Shown here in pieces: positions 53,524 through 63,600 of a DNA stretch of 64,000 bases. Every line of letters begins with the position of its first letter. Positions within the stretch are counted from its first letter, which is position 1. The position numbers and the translations under genes are program-made. Under the pieces are notes generated by a model, which worked only from the letters and a program-made list of their open reading frames with translations, searched no databases and was not told the DNA's origin. Source of the DNA: Stanieria sp. NIES-3757 (GTDB taxonomy: Bacteria; Cyanobacteriota; Cyanobacteriia; Cyanobacteriales; Xenococcaceae). The stretch lies in assembly GCA_002355455.1 (NCBI GenBank), contig AP017375.1, forward strand, positions 1,550,001 through 1,614,000, read 5' to 3'.

Positions 53524-55104
53524 ATGAATATGAATAAAGATTCTAACCATGGTCGTATATTAGCCAACCGTTACCAACTCGCCGAATTAGTCGGGGAAGG
53601 TGCAATGGGCAGGGTATACCGTGCTAAGGATACTGTACTTGGGGGAGTAACTGTTGCAGTAAAGTTTTTATCTCAGGCTTTATTAAATAATAATATGCGC
53701 GATCGCTTTGAACGAGAAGCGACTATTTCGGCATTGTTAGGAGAAAAAAGTATTCATGTAGTTAGAGTTAAAGATTATGGCGTAGACGAACATAATATTC
53801 CTTTTTACGTAATGGAATTTTTATCAGGAGAAGATTTAGATAGTCTTCTTCGTTATCAACCTCTTTCTTTATCTCGATTTTTAACTGTTACTCGTCATAT
53901 TTGTTTAGCTTTAGAATCTGCTCATCAAGGCATTCTGTTTAATGGAGAATTATGTACCATTATTCATCGAGATATCAAACCTAGTAATATTATTATTATT
54001 CAAGACCCTACTTTAGGGGAAATAGCGAAAATTTTAGATTTTGGTATTGCTAAATTAATTTTAGCTGATGCTTCTCAGACTCAATCTTTTATGGGAACTT
54101 TAGCTTATTGTTCTCCAGAACAGATGGAAGGCAAAGAGTTAGATCATCGTTCGGATATTTATAGTCTGGGCATCATGATGTATGAAATGTTAACTACAGA
54201 TATGCCTATCTTGCCTCAAAACTCTTCTTTTGGAGGTTGGTATCAAGCTCATCATGATTTTCATCCAGAACCTTTCGATCCGAGTTTAAATATACCTCAA
54301 GAATTGCAAGATTTAGTCATTCGTTGTATGGCTAAAGTTAGAGAAAATCGACCTCAAAATGTTCGAGAAATTTTAAATATCCTTGATTCCCTTCAGCAAA
54401 AGAATAACAGTAATAAAATTCACTTTAATTCTTTCCCTGCGCCTAAACTTAATGCTGCTGATTTTCAGGCAGATGAAACAATTAGTAATGTTCCCTTTGT
54501 AACTCTAAATTCTGAACAAGACCGCACTGTTGAAGGGTTACCTTCTTTAACAGAAATTTGTTTACAAATTCGTTGGCCAAATAATAAACCCTTACAAAAA
54601 ATTGTTTTTTCTGATTTAATTAATACTCCTTTGGGAGATATTCCAAGTATTTTTGTGATGCTAGATTCTCGAGATATTAATAAACGAATTTCTAGTATTC
54701 GCTACAATCAATTTTTATATTTAAATAATCCTCATCCAATGTTGTTATGGATAACTCTTTTATTTCACAGAGATTTAGGTCCTCGTTGGCTACCTTGTTA
54801 CATAGATCTTAAATCTTCTAAAGGACAAAAATTAGTCCGCACTTTATCAAATGTGAGTTCTTATCGAATTTTATTTTTTGCAATTGATCGAGGCAGTCAA
54901 TGTCAAAATGCTTTAGCTTTAAAAGTTAATGCTCATAACTGTAATATGCTTAAACAATGGGCGAATAATTCTCAAATTACTCCTAGTATTAGTAATCCGC
55001 GAAATTCAAAAGAAATTTTACGAAGAGAGTTAGAAAAAATTAAACCCAAAATATTATTAAAAATGGAAACAAACTATACAAATATAGCTAAAGATATGTC
55101 ATAA
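53524..55104 (+). CDS. Hanks-type Ser/Thr protein kinase with novel C-terminal region
   Basis: 526 residues. Kinase domain 12-290: Gly loop GEGAMGRVYRA (24-34), Lys in VTVAVKFL, HRDIKPSN (about 149-156), DFGIAKL (about 172-178) and the SPEQ segment of the activation loop with a conserved Thr in FMGTLAYCSPEQ. From about 300 to 526 lies a non-kinase region without membrane segment, rich in short beta strands (EICLQIRWPNNKPL, MLLWITLLFHRDLG, YRILFFAIDRG), which I do not recognise. A protein of this plan is active by all visible residues. The small upstream gene is probably its partner. Confidence 0.88.
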   Translation: MNMNKDSNHGRILANRYQLAELVGEGAMGRVYRAKDTVLGGVTVAVKFLSQALLNNNMRDRFEREATISALLGEKSIHVVRVKDYGVDEHNIPFYVMEFLSGEDLDSLLRYQPLSLSRFLTVTRHICLALESAHQGILFNGELCTIIHRDIKPSNIIIIQDPTLGEIAKILDFGIAKLILADASQTQSFMGTLAYCSPEQMEGKELDHRSDIYSLGIMMYEMLTTDMPILPQNSSFGGWYQAHHDFHPEPFDPSLNIPQELQDLVIRCMAKVRENRPQNVREILNILDSLQQKNNSNKIHFNSFPAPKLNAADFQADETISNVPFVTLNSEQDRTVEGLPSLTEICLQIRWPNNKPLQKIVFSDLINTPLGDIPSIFVMLDSRDINKRISSIRYNQFLYLNNPHPMLLWITLLFHRDLGPRWLPCYIDLKSSKGQKLVRTLSNVSSYRILFFAIDRGSQCQNALALKVNAHNCNMLKQWANNSQITPSISNPRNSKEILRRELEKIKPKILLKMETNYTNIAKDMS

Positions 55105-55154
55105 ACAAATTTATAGTTAAGCCACAATTGATATTGATTATATTATTATTATTT

Positions 55155-55877
55155 TTAACAATTAACAGTAATCCGACCATCTTCTAATTCAATAATTCGA
55201 TCAGCAACATCCAAAATTCGATTATCATGGGTAACTATTAAAATAGTACAACCTTGTTCTTTGGCTAATTTTTGCATCAAATCCACTACATCCCGACCTG
55301 ATTTACTATCTAAAGCTGCCGTTGGTTCATCGGCTAAAACTAATTTAGGTTGAGAAACTAAGGCACGAGCGATCGCTACTCGCTGTTTTTGTCCACCAGA
55401 TAAATCATGGGGATAATAATCAACTCGATCACCTAATCCTACTGCTTCTAACATAGCAATAGATTTTTCTTTGATTTCTGATGCTGATAAATGATCGTGT
55501 AACTCCACAGACATCTGTACATTTTGTCTAGCATTTAGAGATTTTAAAAGATTATGTGCTTGGAAAATATAACCAATGTTTCTTCTAATTTCGACTAATT
55601 GTTTTTGTTTAGCACCAACTAATTCTTGTCCCAAAACTTGTAGACTGCCTGATTGAGGCGATCGCAATCCTCCCATTAAAGTTAATAAAGTAGTTTTTCC
55701 TGAACCCGATGGCCCTTTTAAAATTACTACTTCCCCTGAATAAAGAGTTAAATTAATTTCAAATAAAATTTGTTTTTTTAATGCACCTTTGCCAAAAAAG
55801 TGGTCAAGTTTTTTGATATCAATTACTGGATTGAGCGTTGATATTTGATGCTTGATAGTTAAGGTTTGATTGTTCAT
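55155..55877 (-). CDS. devA: DevA-family ABC exporter ATPase
   Basis: 240 residues: Walker A GPSGSGKTTLLTLM near 55, Q loop YIFQAHNLLKSL near 101, signature LSGGQKQRVAIARAL near 159, Walker B LVLADEPTAALDS near 179 and switch His in IVTHDNRI. The MacB/LolD class fits with the DevC permease and DevB fusion protein directly upstream. In heterocystous strains DevBCA exports envelope glycolipid; in others, homologues export unknown lipids or drugs. Last gene of the operon. Confidence 0.9.
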   Translation of the reverse strand: MNNQTLTIKHQISTLNPVIDIKKLDHFFGKGALKKQILFEINLTLYSGEVVILKGPSGSGKTTLLTLMGGLRSPQSGSLQVLGQELVGAKQKQLVEIRRNIGYIFQAHNLLKSLNARQNVQMSVELHDHLSASEIKEKSIAMLEAVGLGDRVDYYPHDLSGGQKQRVAIARALVSQPKLVLADEPTAALDSKSGRDVVDLMQKLAKEQGCTILIVTHDNRILDVADRIIELEDGRITVNC

Positions 55878-55925
55878 TATTTAATATTTGCTAAAAGATT
55901 TTTAAAATAAACTATTAACTTCTAA

Positions 55926-57077
55926 TTAAAAAATATCGGCTGGATCTGCTGCACTTAATTTTCTAACTGCGATTGTTCCTGATGCACAACACATCATGAT
56001 AGTCAAAATTAAAACAGCAATAGTTCTTCCTGTAGTCATATATAAAGGTAAAGCAGTGGCATTAGCTGCTAAAAAATATAAACTTTTAGCAATAGCAAAA
56101 CCAGGAATAAATCCTAATAAAGCGAGAATAACTGCTTCTTGAAATATTAAAATAACGAAATAAGAATCTTTATAGCCCATAGCTTTGAGCGTGGCATATT
56201 CTGATAAATGATCGGCAACATCGGTATAAAGAATTTGATAAACAATTACCGTGCCAACAATAAAACCGATCGCTGTACCTAAAGTAAACACAAAACCAAT
56301 TGCGGTGCTATTTTGCCAATATTCAATTTCGTGTTGAATAAATTCTTCTTTGGAATATACACTCACATCTTGAGGTAATTTTTGACGTAATTGTGCTAAG
56401 GCTACATCTAAATTTGCTCCTGGTTTTAAGTTGATTACCCCAATATCAATTAAGCCTTCTTTTCGTTCAGGAAATAATCTTAAGAAATTAATATCACTAG
56501 TAATAATATTTCCATCCGCAGCAAAAGATGCTCCGAGAGAAAATAAACCATCGACTGTAATTTTATGAGCAGAAACTTCGGTTGTTACCGTTGGTTTTTG
56601 GCTTAATAATTGAGCTATATTGCCGAATTCGGGACGAGATTTATCATCAAATAAAACATAGTCTTCTAATTTAGTTTTATCGAGATTGGCTTGAGTTACT
56701 CCAGGTAAATCTAAAATATTGTTGGCTGGATTAAAACCAATCACTAAAATATTACGAGTATTGCGATCAATAGGATTTTTCCAAGAACCAAAACTGAGAT
56801 AGACGGGAACTACTGAGTCAACTCCATCTATTGCTAAAGATTCGTATAAACGTCGGTCGGAAAAAGTTTCTGTAAAACCCAAAGCATCCGATTTAGGACT
56901 CATTAAAAAAACATCGCCATCAATTGCTTTATGAAGAGTAACGCTGCTGTCGAATAAAGCATTTTGAAATCCTAGCTGCATAAACATTAACATATCAGCA
57001 AAACCGATGCCAGCTAGAGCGACAAGTAAACGAATTTTTTCATGACTTAATTGTAACCAAGCCAAAGGTGTTTTCAT
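55926..57077 (-). CDS. devC: DevC-family ABC exporter permease
   Basis: 383 residues: an N-terminal membrane helix (about 15-40, IRLLVALAGIGFADMLMFMQLGF), a large periplasmic domain (about 45-255) and three more helices near 270-290, 315-340 and 350-372, the FtsX/MacB topology of DevC. TLKAMGYKDSYF is the coupling region that contacts DevA. Co-transcribed with devB and devA. Confidence 0.92.
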   Translation of the reverse strand: MKTPLAWLQLSHEKIRLLVALAGIGFADMLMFMQLGFQNALFDSSVTLHKAIDGDVFLMSPKSDALGFTETFSDRRLYESLAIDGVDSVVPVYLSFGSWKNPIDRNTRNILVIGFNPANNILDLPGVTQANLDKTKLEDYVLFDDKSRPEFGNIAQLLSQKPTVTTEVSAHKITVDGLFSLGASFAADGNIITSDINFLRLFPERKEGLIDIGVINLKPGANLDVALAQLRQKLPQDVSVYSKEEFIQHEIEYWQNSTAIGFVFTLGTAIGFIVGTVIVYQILYTDVADHLSEYATLKAMGYKDSYFVILIFQEAVILALLGFIPGFAIAKSLYFLAANATALPLYMTTGRTIAVLILTIMMCCASGTIAVRKLSAADPADIF

Positions 57078-57104
57078 TTTTAGTTGATTGTTAATAGTTG
57101 ATGG

Positions 57105-58481
57105 TTAATTGTTAACTGAAATTTTGACGATCGCTTTAGAATTGGTTAAACCCGCAACGCGATCGCTAAAATTAGGATCGAGCAGAATTTTTACTTCTAC
57201 TACTCGACTATCAACATCGGCAGCAGGATCGGTGTCAAAAACTTCCTGTTTCCCAATTCTTAAACCGATTTGCTCAACTTTTCCCGTAATTTCGCCTGGA
57301 AATGCTCCTGTTTCACTACGAACTGTTGCGGTTTGTCCTACTTTGACTTTACTAATATCGCTTTCATAAACTTCTGCAACCACCATCATGCGGTTGGTTT
57401 GCCCAAATTCTACTACCCCGTTTTCTTGATCGACTAATTCTCCAGGGTAAGCATTAATTTTTAAAATTTGACCATCCATAGGGGCTTTAACATAAGTTTG
57501 AGCAAAGTCTGCTTTGGCTTGTTGCAGTTGAGCGCTCGCTTTATCTAATTGTGCTTGAGCTTGAATTACATCCACATCTCTTACTTCAGCCACAGAAGCT
57601 AAAGTAGCTTCAGCTTCGCTTATTTGTTGTTGCAGAGTTTGACGATCTTGTTGAGCAATGGCTTGAGCTTGTTTGATTTGTTCTTGGAGAGTGGTGAAAG
57701 TTCTGTTATAGGTAGCTTGAGCTTCGGTTAGGCTTTTTTGAGCCGTATCTACTTTTAAACGACGAGAATCTAATTCAGAATCAGAAATTACTCCATCTTG
57801 TGCTAATTTTTGATATCTTTGAAAGTCGCTTTGGGCGTTGTTTAATTCGGCTTGTAAACGGTCAATTGTAGCTTGTTTTTCGGCGGTTTCGTTTCGTAGT
57901 TGTGCCTGAAGACGAGCAACCTCAGCATCGTTAGTAACTAGTTTACCTTGTAGTTCGGCTTTGACTCGATTCACCTGTGCTGCTTGGGCTTTAATTTCTC
58001 CTTGTTTGGCTCCCGCTTTAACTACCGCTAAATTTGCCTCTGCAACCTTTACTTCTTGTTCGGCTACAGCTACCGTTGCCTGAGAACGGTCATAATTATC
58101 CAAAATGGCAATTGTTTGTCCCTGTTTGACGCGATCGCCTTCCTTAGCGAGCAATTGGGCTATTTTTGTTCCTCCTAAATCGGGAGAGGGTGCTAGTTTA
58201 ATCATTTCTCCCTGGGGTTCAATTCTCCCAATTGCTGTAACCGCCTGAATTTCAGGAGCTTCTGTTTGGATCGAAGCAGATTGAGCAGACTCTCGCTGTG
58301 CTGTTTGATTCATAGTATAGATGGCTGTAGCTGAGACTAGAATCAATCCAGCCAAGGATAAAGGTAAAATCAATTGTTTACTTGGCTTCAACGAGAGCAT
58401 TTTTGCAAGATATTTTGGTTCGCCCATTAGTTGTTCTTTAAAAAGTAGATTTGATTTAAAGTTTGGTTTGAAGTTGTACAT
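57105..58481 (-). CDS. devB: DevB-family membrane fusion protein
   Basis: 458 residues: membrane helix (about 35-57, LILPLSLAGLILVSATAIYTM), biotinyl-lipoyl half motif with AIGRIEPQGEMIKL, a long coiled coil (about 140-310, many Gln/Ala heptads) and the second half domain with VKAPMDGQILKINAYPGELVD, then the beta barrel with GQTATVRSETGAFPGEITG. It is a HlyD-type adaptor joining DevC to an outer-membrane TolC. An inner ATG at 58427 is an equally possible start; the longer start overlaps the tetR stop by 26 bases, which suggests coupling. Confidence 0.9.
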   Translation of the reverse strand: MYNFKPNFKSNLLFKEQLMGEPKYLAKMLSLKPSKQLILPLSLAGLILVSATAIYTMNQTAQRESAQSASIQTEAPEIQAVTAIGRIEPQGEMIKLAPSPDLGGTKIAQLLAKEGDRVKQGQTIAILDNYDRSQATVAVAEQEVKVAEANLAVVKAGAKQGEIKAQAAQVNRVKAELQGKLVTNDAEVARLQAQLRNETAEKQATIDRLQAELNNAQSDFQRYQKLAQDGVISDSELDSRRLKVDTAQKSLTEAQATYNRTFTTLQEQIKQAQAIAQQDRQTLQQQISEAEATLASVAEVRDVDVIQAQAQLDKASAQLQQAKADFAQTYVKAPMDGQILKINAYPGELVDQENGVVEFGQTNRMMVVAEVYESDISKVKVGQTATVRSETGAFPGEITGKVEQIGLRIGKQEVFDTDPAADVDSRVVEVKILLDPNFSDRVAGLTNSKAIVKISVNN

Positions 58482-59028
58482 CAGCTAGAGGAGACAATAA
58501 TAAAAAAAGTAAAAATTGGCTAAACTCGCCTAAATTTCCTTCAAAATTACTATCTCTTTCTTGGCGGTCGGCAAAACCCATTAAAGCAAGATAAGCAACT
58601 TCTGCTCTTTGCCTGGCTTCTGTTGTTTCAAAACCGTAATCAGTCAACAACTCGGCTAAATAGTTAACCCGTTTATTTTCTAGAGCGTGAACTCGTTTCT
58701 GTACTGCTGGAACTTTTTTTGCCCATAGAAAAATCGCTGGTTCAGGATCTGGTTGTTGACAAATTTCTTCGGCTAAAGCGAATAGTTTGAATAAACGTTC
58801 TTTAGGAGTTGCTGCTAATTGAGACTGTTCTATTAACCACTCTGTTTGCTCTTCCCATCTTTGCAAAATAGCTTCGAGTAGTTCGTCGCGGTTTTTAAAA
58901 TGCCAATAAAAACTACCTTTACTAACCTCTAGTTGGCGAGCTAGTACCTCTACTTTGACTGCTTCAACTCCTTTAGCTGCCATAAGTACCCAACCTGCTT
59001 TAATCCAGTTTTCTTTTTGTAGAGCCAA
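58456..59028 (-). CDS. TetR/AcrR-family regulator of the dev operon
   Basis: 190 residues. The N-terminal HTH (about 5-50) has MAAKGVEAVKVEVLARQLEV and SKGSFYWHFKNRDELLEAIL, the TetR hallmark. The rest is the ligand-binding helical domain with no recognisable ligand. It is the first gene of the TetR-DevB-DevC-DevA operon and has two ATACG-N4-CGTAT dyads upstream, so it probably represses its own operon and is relieved by a small molecule. Confidence 0.9.
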   Translation of the reverse strand: MALQKENWIKAGWVLMAAKGVEAVKVEVLARQLEVSKGSFYWHFKNRDELLEAILQRWEEQTEWLIEQSQLAATPKERLFKLFALAEEICQQPDPEPAIFLWAKKVPAVQKRVHALENKRVNYLAELLTDYGFETTEARQRAEVAYLALMGFADRQERDSNFEGNLGEFSQFLLFLLLSPLADVQLQTKL

Positions 59029-59038
59029 GTTCAGTTTC

Positions 59039-59054
59039 CATACGGTAACGTATG
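59039..59054. promoter_or_regulatory. Operator-like dyad 1 for the minus-strand TetR
   Basis: CATACGGTAACGTATG is a dyad (ATACG-N4-CGTAT) 11 bases before the TetR start codon. A second copy lies 49 bases further away. Size and symmetry fit a TetR operator. Confidence 0.65.
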
Positions 59055-59088
59055 TTTTCAGTTTACATTTCTTAAACTAAATTTGTCA

Positions 59089-59103
59089 ATACGGTAGCGT
59101 ATG
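59089..59103. promoter_or_regulatory. Operator-like dyad 2 for the minus-strand TetR
   Basis: ATACGGTAGCGTATG repeats dyad 1 with one changed spacer base. The 49-bp distance is about five helical turns. Bound protein here would block the dev promoter. Confidence 0.62.
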
Positions 59104-59155
59104 TTTTGGTTGACATCGGGTTGCCTTCCAAAACAGCCTGACTCTGACATTTTTT

Positions 59156-59209
59156 TATACTAGACTGTACAGTTTGATTATACTCTATACTAGACTGTAC
59201 AGTTTGATT
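59156..59209. promoter_or_regulatory. Two direct repeats with ACTGTACAGT dyads, likely operator of the plus-strand TetR
   Basis: A 24-base unit occurs at 59156-59179 and 59186-59209, identical, 30 bases apart. Each has the 10-bp perfect palindrome ACTGTACAGT (59164-59173, 59194-59203) and a TATACT box at its start. The 30-bp period keeps both sites on one helix face. The array ends 50 bases before the second TetR gene. Confidence 0.65.
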
Positions 59210-59259
59210 TTGTCAATTAATCAAATAGAGAGTTAGAACAAGCACTAAAATTATGAAAT

Positions 59260-59874
59260 ATGAAAAAACTTCATCGCTCAGAACATTCTTACCATCAACG
59301 CTTTGCTGATAAAGCCAAACAAATCCTCCATGGTGCTTTACCAGAATTCCTCAGACATGGTTACACTCGTACCAGCATGGATAAAGTAGCGCGCTCGGCA
59401 GGCGTTTCCAAGCAAACACTGTATAGTTATTACAGTGATAAAGATGGGCTATTTACAGCTTTAGTTCAACAGATAGCTACTGACAAATTCCAGTTAGTTT
59501 GGTCTCAATCACCCCAAGGAGAACCGCAACAAGTATTAAAACAGTTAGCCCAAAGAATACTTACGGAAATAGAAGACGAAGAATATCTCAATTTTGTCAG
59601 ATTAATTGTGGCAGAATCAGGTAATCGACCAGATTTATCTCAATTGTTTTTGAGTAATCTGTGTAAACCAGCCACAGAGATTCTCACTCAATATTTTCAA
59701 ACCCATCCAACCTTGAACTTTAGCGATCCAGAAGCCACCGCTAGAATATTTATCGGTTCCTTAATTTATTTGATGTTGACTCAAGAAGTTCTTCACGGCA
59801 AAGCAATTATGCCGATGGAGAGCGATCGCTATATTGATAATTTAATTGAGTTAATTCTCAAATCATCACAGTAA
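59260..59874 (+). CDS. TetR/AcrR-family regulator
   Basis: 204 residues. HTH about 12-60 with LRHGYTRTSMDKVARSAGVS and KQTLYSYYSDKDGLFTAL, then the ligand domain with the TetR_C_33-like region FVRLIVAESGNRPDLSQLFL. It belongs to a different subgroup from the minus-strand TetR. It starts an operon with the SRPBCC gene and has its own operator-like repeats upstream; autorepression is likely. Confidence 0.9.
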   Translation: MKKLHRSEHSYHQRFADKAKQILHGALPEFLRHGYTRTSMDKVARSAGVSKQTLYSYYSDKDGLFTALVQQIATDKFQLVWSQSPQGEPQQVLKQLAQRILTEIEDEEYLNFVRLIVAESGNRPDLSQLFLSNLCKPATEILTQYFQTHPTLNFSDPEATARIFIGSLIYLMLTQEVLHGKAIMPMESDRYIDNLIELILKSSQ

Positions 59875-59888
59875 TCAAAGAGAAATTC

Positions 59889-60344
59889 ATGCTGCGTTTT
59901 CAATACTCTAGTCTAATTGATGCAGAACGAGAACTAGTCTGGCAATTTTACGAAAGACAAGATATTTTCGAGCTTCTAACTCCACCTTGGCAACCAGTTA
60001 AAGTAATTCGTCGCGAAGGAGGATTAAATATAGGTGCAATTACTGAGTTTCGTTTGCTACTAAGTGTTTTCCCTATCCGTTGGATAGCCGAACATATTGA
60101 ATGTCAACCCAATCAATTATTTGTTGATATTCAGGTACTTGGCCCAATGAAATCTTGGTTACATCGTCATCAATTTACTATAGAAAATGGTCAAACTAGA
60201 CTAACCGATACAATTGAATACGAGTTACCAGGAGGATGGTTAGCAGAATTTTTGTTGGGTTGGTGGGTCAATTCTCGACTTCAAGAAATGTTTCGTTATC
60301 GCCATCAAGTCACTCAACGCGAATGCCAAGGGAAAGATGATTAA
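59889..60344 (+). CDS. SRPBCC-family protein
   Basis: 151 residues forming one START/Bet v1-like barrel: YSSLIDAERELVWQFYERQ, LTPPWQPVKVI, GAITEFRLLLSVFPIRW and the C-terminal helix LLGWWVNSRLQEMFRYRHQ. Cyanobacterial relatives are annotated as SRPBCC or cell-division-inhibitor-like, but only ligand binding is implied by the fold. It lies 14 bases behind the TetR gene and is surely under its control. Confidence 0.85.
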   Translation: MLRFQYSSLIDAERELVWQFYERQDIFELLTPPWQPVKVIRREGGLNIGAITEFRLLLSVFPIRWIAEHIECQPNQLFVDIQVLGPMKSWLHRHQFTIENGQTRLTDTIEYELPGGWLAEFLLGWWVNSRLQEMFRYRHQVTQRECQGKDD

Positions 60345-60614
60345 AAATTAAATTTGTGGAAATATACACATTTTGGTAGCTTAAATTAGTATTATCGATC
60401 ACAACCAAACTGGATAAATATGAAATCTTGATTAAGATATGCGGAGATTAAGTTAAAATTTTCGTATATAATACTAAGTGAATTTACTGATTCGTTTTTT
60501 TTTAGCCAACCAAGTTACCTTCCCTTGCCAAAGATTGTAACTGCCAAAGTACATAATAACTAATTTTGCTGATTTAGGGCTGCTTTCTAATAAAATTTTT
60601 TGAGAGTTCAATAA
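60345..60614. other. Upstream region of the HetC-like exporter gene
   Basis: A 270-base spacer. It has a TATAAT at 60467-60472 as a possible -10 box, without a convincing -35 partner. No terminator for the SRPBCC gene is evident. Confidence 0.35.
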
Positions 60615-63600
60615 ATGGACACACAAGGTTTTTTGGAGCAGTTTCCTGCCGATAAGTTAACGGATAATAATTTAGCTAAACAATGGTTAGTTAAACAAAT
60701 TAAAGATATTTACACTCACTCCACACTACTAAAACCAGACCGTAATCTAGTTGCAAGTTTTATTCAGGATTGGGAACTAGGAGAGTTTGAGTTAGGAGAC
60801 GACTTACTTAATTCTAATTCTTCTTCAACAGAAAATCCTCAAGGAACTCAATATTTTTATTGGATTATCCAAGGTCAAGTCAGATTGCTGGTGTTTGATC
60901 GCGATCGCCAGAGACAAGTTTCCACTGCCAAACTTTCTGAAGGAGAATGTTTTGGTGGGGATTTGCTTTTTGGTAAAAAGTATCTGGCTTCAGAAGAGTA
61001 TATTTCCTATCAAGCTAAAGCTGCTACAAAAGTTAAGGTAGCCAAAATTAAATTGGAAAAACTTCGACGTTGGCTAGAGAAATTACCAGATTTACGCAAA
61101 CAGTGGGGTTTAGCAACCCAAAAACATCACCGTTTATTTTTTTTTAAAACCAGAACCAATCTTAGTTTTCTCCCCAGTTATCGACTAGAACCGTTAATAC
61201 CTTTTATTAAAGAATTAATTATTCCTTCAGAAACATCCATAGCAGACATAACCAAAAGTCAACCAGGTAGATTTTGGTTACGTTGGGGAGTACTTAAAGA
61301 ACAATCGGGTCAAATTGGTTTTTCTTGGGGTTATCCTGAAGAAATTCCTACTCATCTTCAAAGCAAAACAGAATTATTAGTATACTACTTACCTCAAGAA
61401 CATTGGCAAACAGCACTAACTAATCTTCCAGAATTAGGCAATATATTTGGCATTCCTTCTTTACTCGCTAAAAGCCCAACTAAAAATATTCAATCATCAG
61501 AAACAGTATTACAACTTGATACTGAAATTCAAACCAATGTACCTGCTCCTATTGCTCAAAAACCAGCTTTAATTAATCAACCAAACAATACTCCTGTCGT
61601 TGATTTTCCTGCTGCCAAGAAATTACGGCGTGGTTGGCAATTAGGCTACCCCTTCATGCAACAACAAAGTGCTGCCGATTGTGGACCTACTTGTTTAGCA
61701 ATGATTAGTCAATATTGGGGGAAAAATTTTAGTCTAAATTGGCTAAGAGAATTAACTCAAGTTGGACGCAGTGGTACTTCTCTTAAACATTTAGCTCAAG
61801 CAGCAGAAAGCTTGGGTTATGATGCTCGTCCTGTGCGAGCTAGTTTAAGTAGTTTAGTAGACTGTCAAAATCCTTGGATTGCTCATTGGGAGGGAGATCA
61901 TTATGTAGTAGTCTATCGAATCAAAAGCGATCGCTCCGCGCCTCGTCAAGGGCGAGACCGCATTTTAGTAGCCAATCCTGCTATAGGATTAAAATGGTTG
62001 TCCCGACAAGAATTTCTCAACAGTTGGACGGGATATGCTTTATTAATCGATCCGACTGAGTCTTTATTTGCCATTCCCAATCAAAAAAGATCGCTAGGGC
62101 AGTTTTTTCGGCTACTGATACCTTATCGCTCTCTAGCAATACAAGTTATTTTTGCTTCTTTATTAATTCAAGTATTTGGCTTAGTTACTCCTTTATTTAC
62201 TCAAATTATTCTTGACCAAGTAGTAGTTAACAAAAGTTTAACCACACTTAATGTCTTTGCTGTAGGATTATTACTCTTTGGAATTTGGGCAATTGGTTTG
62301 ACGGCAATTCGGCAATATCTTCTCAGTTATTTATCCAATCGCCTCGATTTGACGATGATTGGGGGTTTTATCAGGCATACTTTGATGCTACCGCTCCCGT
62401 TTTTTGAGTTGCGCCACGTAGGAGATATTATTACCAGAGTTCAAGAAAACCAAAAAATTCAGAGATTTTTATTAAGTCAAGTAATTTTGGCTTGGTTGGA
62501 TTTTTTGATGGGGTTTGTTTATCTGGCGTTAATGTTTTATTACAATTGGCGATTAACTCTGTTGATTATCGGTTTAATTCCTCCAATTGTAATTTTGACT
62601 TTGGCAGCTACTCCTTTACTCCGTCAGGTTTCTCGCGAAATTTTTAATCAGGCAGCAGAACAAAATTCGGCTTTAGTTGAAACAATTACAGGGATTGATA
62701 CAGTTAAAGCTACGGCTGCGGAAAAAGAGTTACGTTGGCGTTGGGAAGAACGATTAACTAATTTTCTTAACGCTCGCTTTCGTGGTCAAAAACTGGGGAT
62801 CAATCTACAAGCTGCTAACGGTTTGATTCAATCGATTGGTAGTACGGCATTGTTGTGGTATGGTGCCAGTCTAGTCATTCAGGATCAGTTAACGATTGGT
62901 CAGTTTGTAGCGTTTAATATGTTGTTAGGTAGAGTACTAGAACCAATCATGTCTCTAGCTAATCTATGGGACGAACTGCAAGAAGTGTTAATTTCTGTAG
63001 AACGACTCAATGATGTTTTTGAAGAAGAACCCGAAGAAAGTCCGAATAATCCTTTGATAACTCTGCCGAGAATTAAGGGTGAAGTGAGATTAGAAAACGT
63101 TACTTTCCGCTATAACCAAGACGAAGAGAGAAATACACTGCAAAATCTCAACTTGACTGTTAGTCCTGGTCAAACCATTGCTATCGTTGGTAGGAGTGGT
63201 TCTGGTAAAACTACTTTGGTTAAATTATTAGAGGGTCTTTATAAACCTAATAGCGGTGCTATTTGGCTTGATGGACATGAACTTAAACATATTTCTCCTA
63301 CTTCATTGCGATCGCAAATAGGTGTAGTTCCCCAAGAATGTTTCTTATTTTCTGGCACGATTTTAGAGAATATCACCCTTTATCGTTCTGGATACTCTTT
63401 AGAACAGGTTATTGAAGCAGCTAAACTTGCAGAAGCTCATGGTTTTATCCAAGCAATGCCTTTAGGCTACAAAACTAAAGTTGGAGAACGAGGTGCAAAT
63501 TTATCTGGTGGACAAAGACAGCGAATTGCGATCGCTAGAGCTTTATTAGGCGATCCTCGGATACTAATTTTAGATGAAGCTACCAGTTCTCTAGATACCG

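Noticed and set aside
55140-55154. Run of TTA/ATT triplets after the kinase gene
   Set aside because: Short low-complexity AT sequence; no evidence of a functional repeat.
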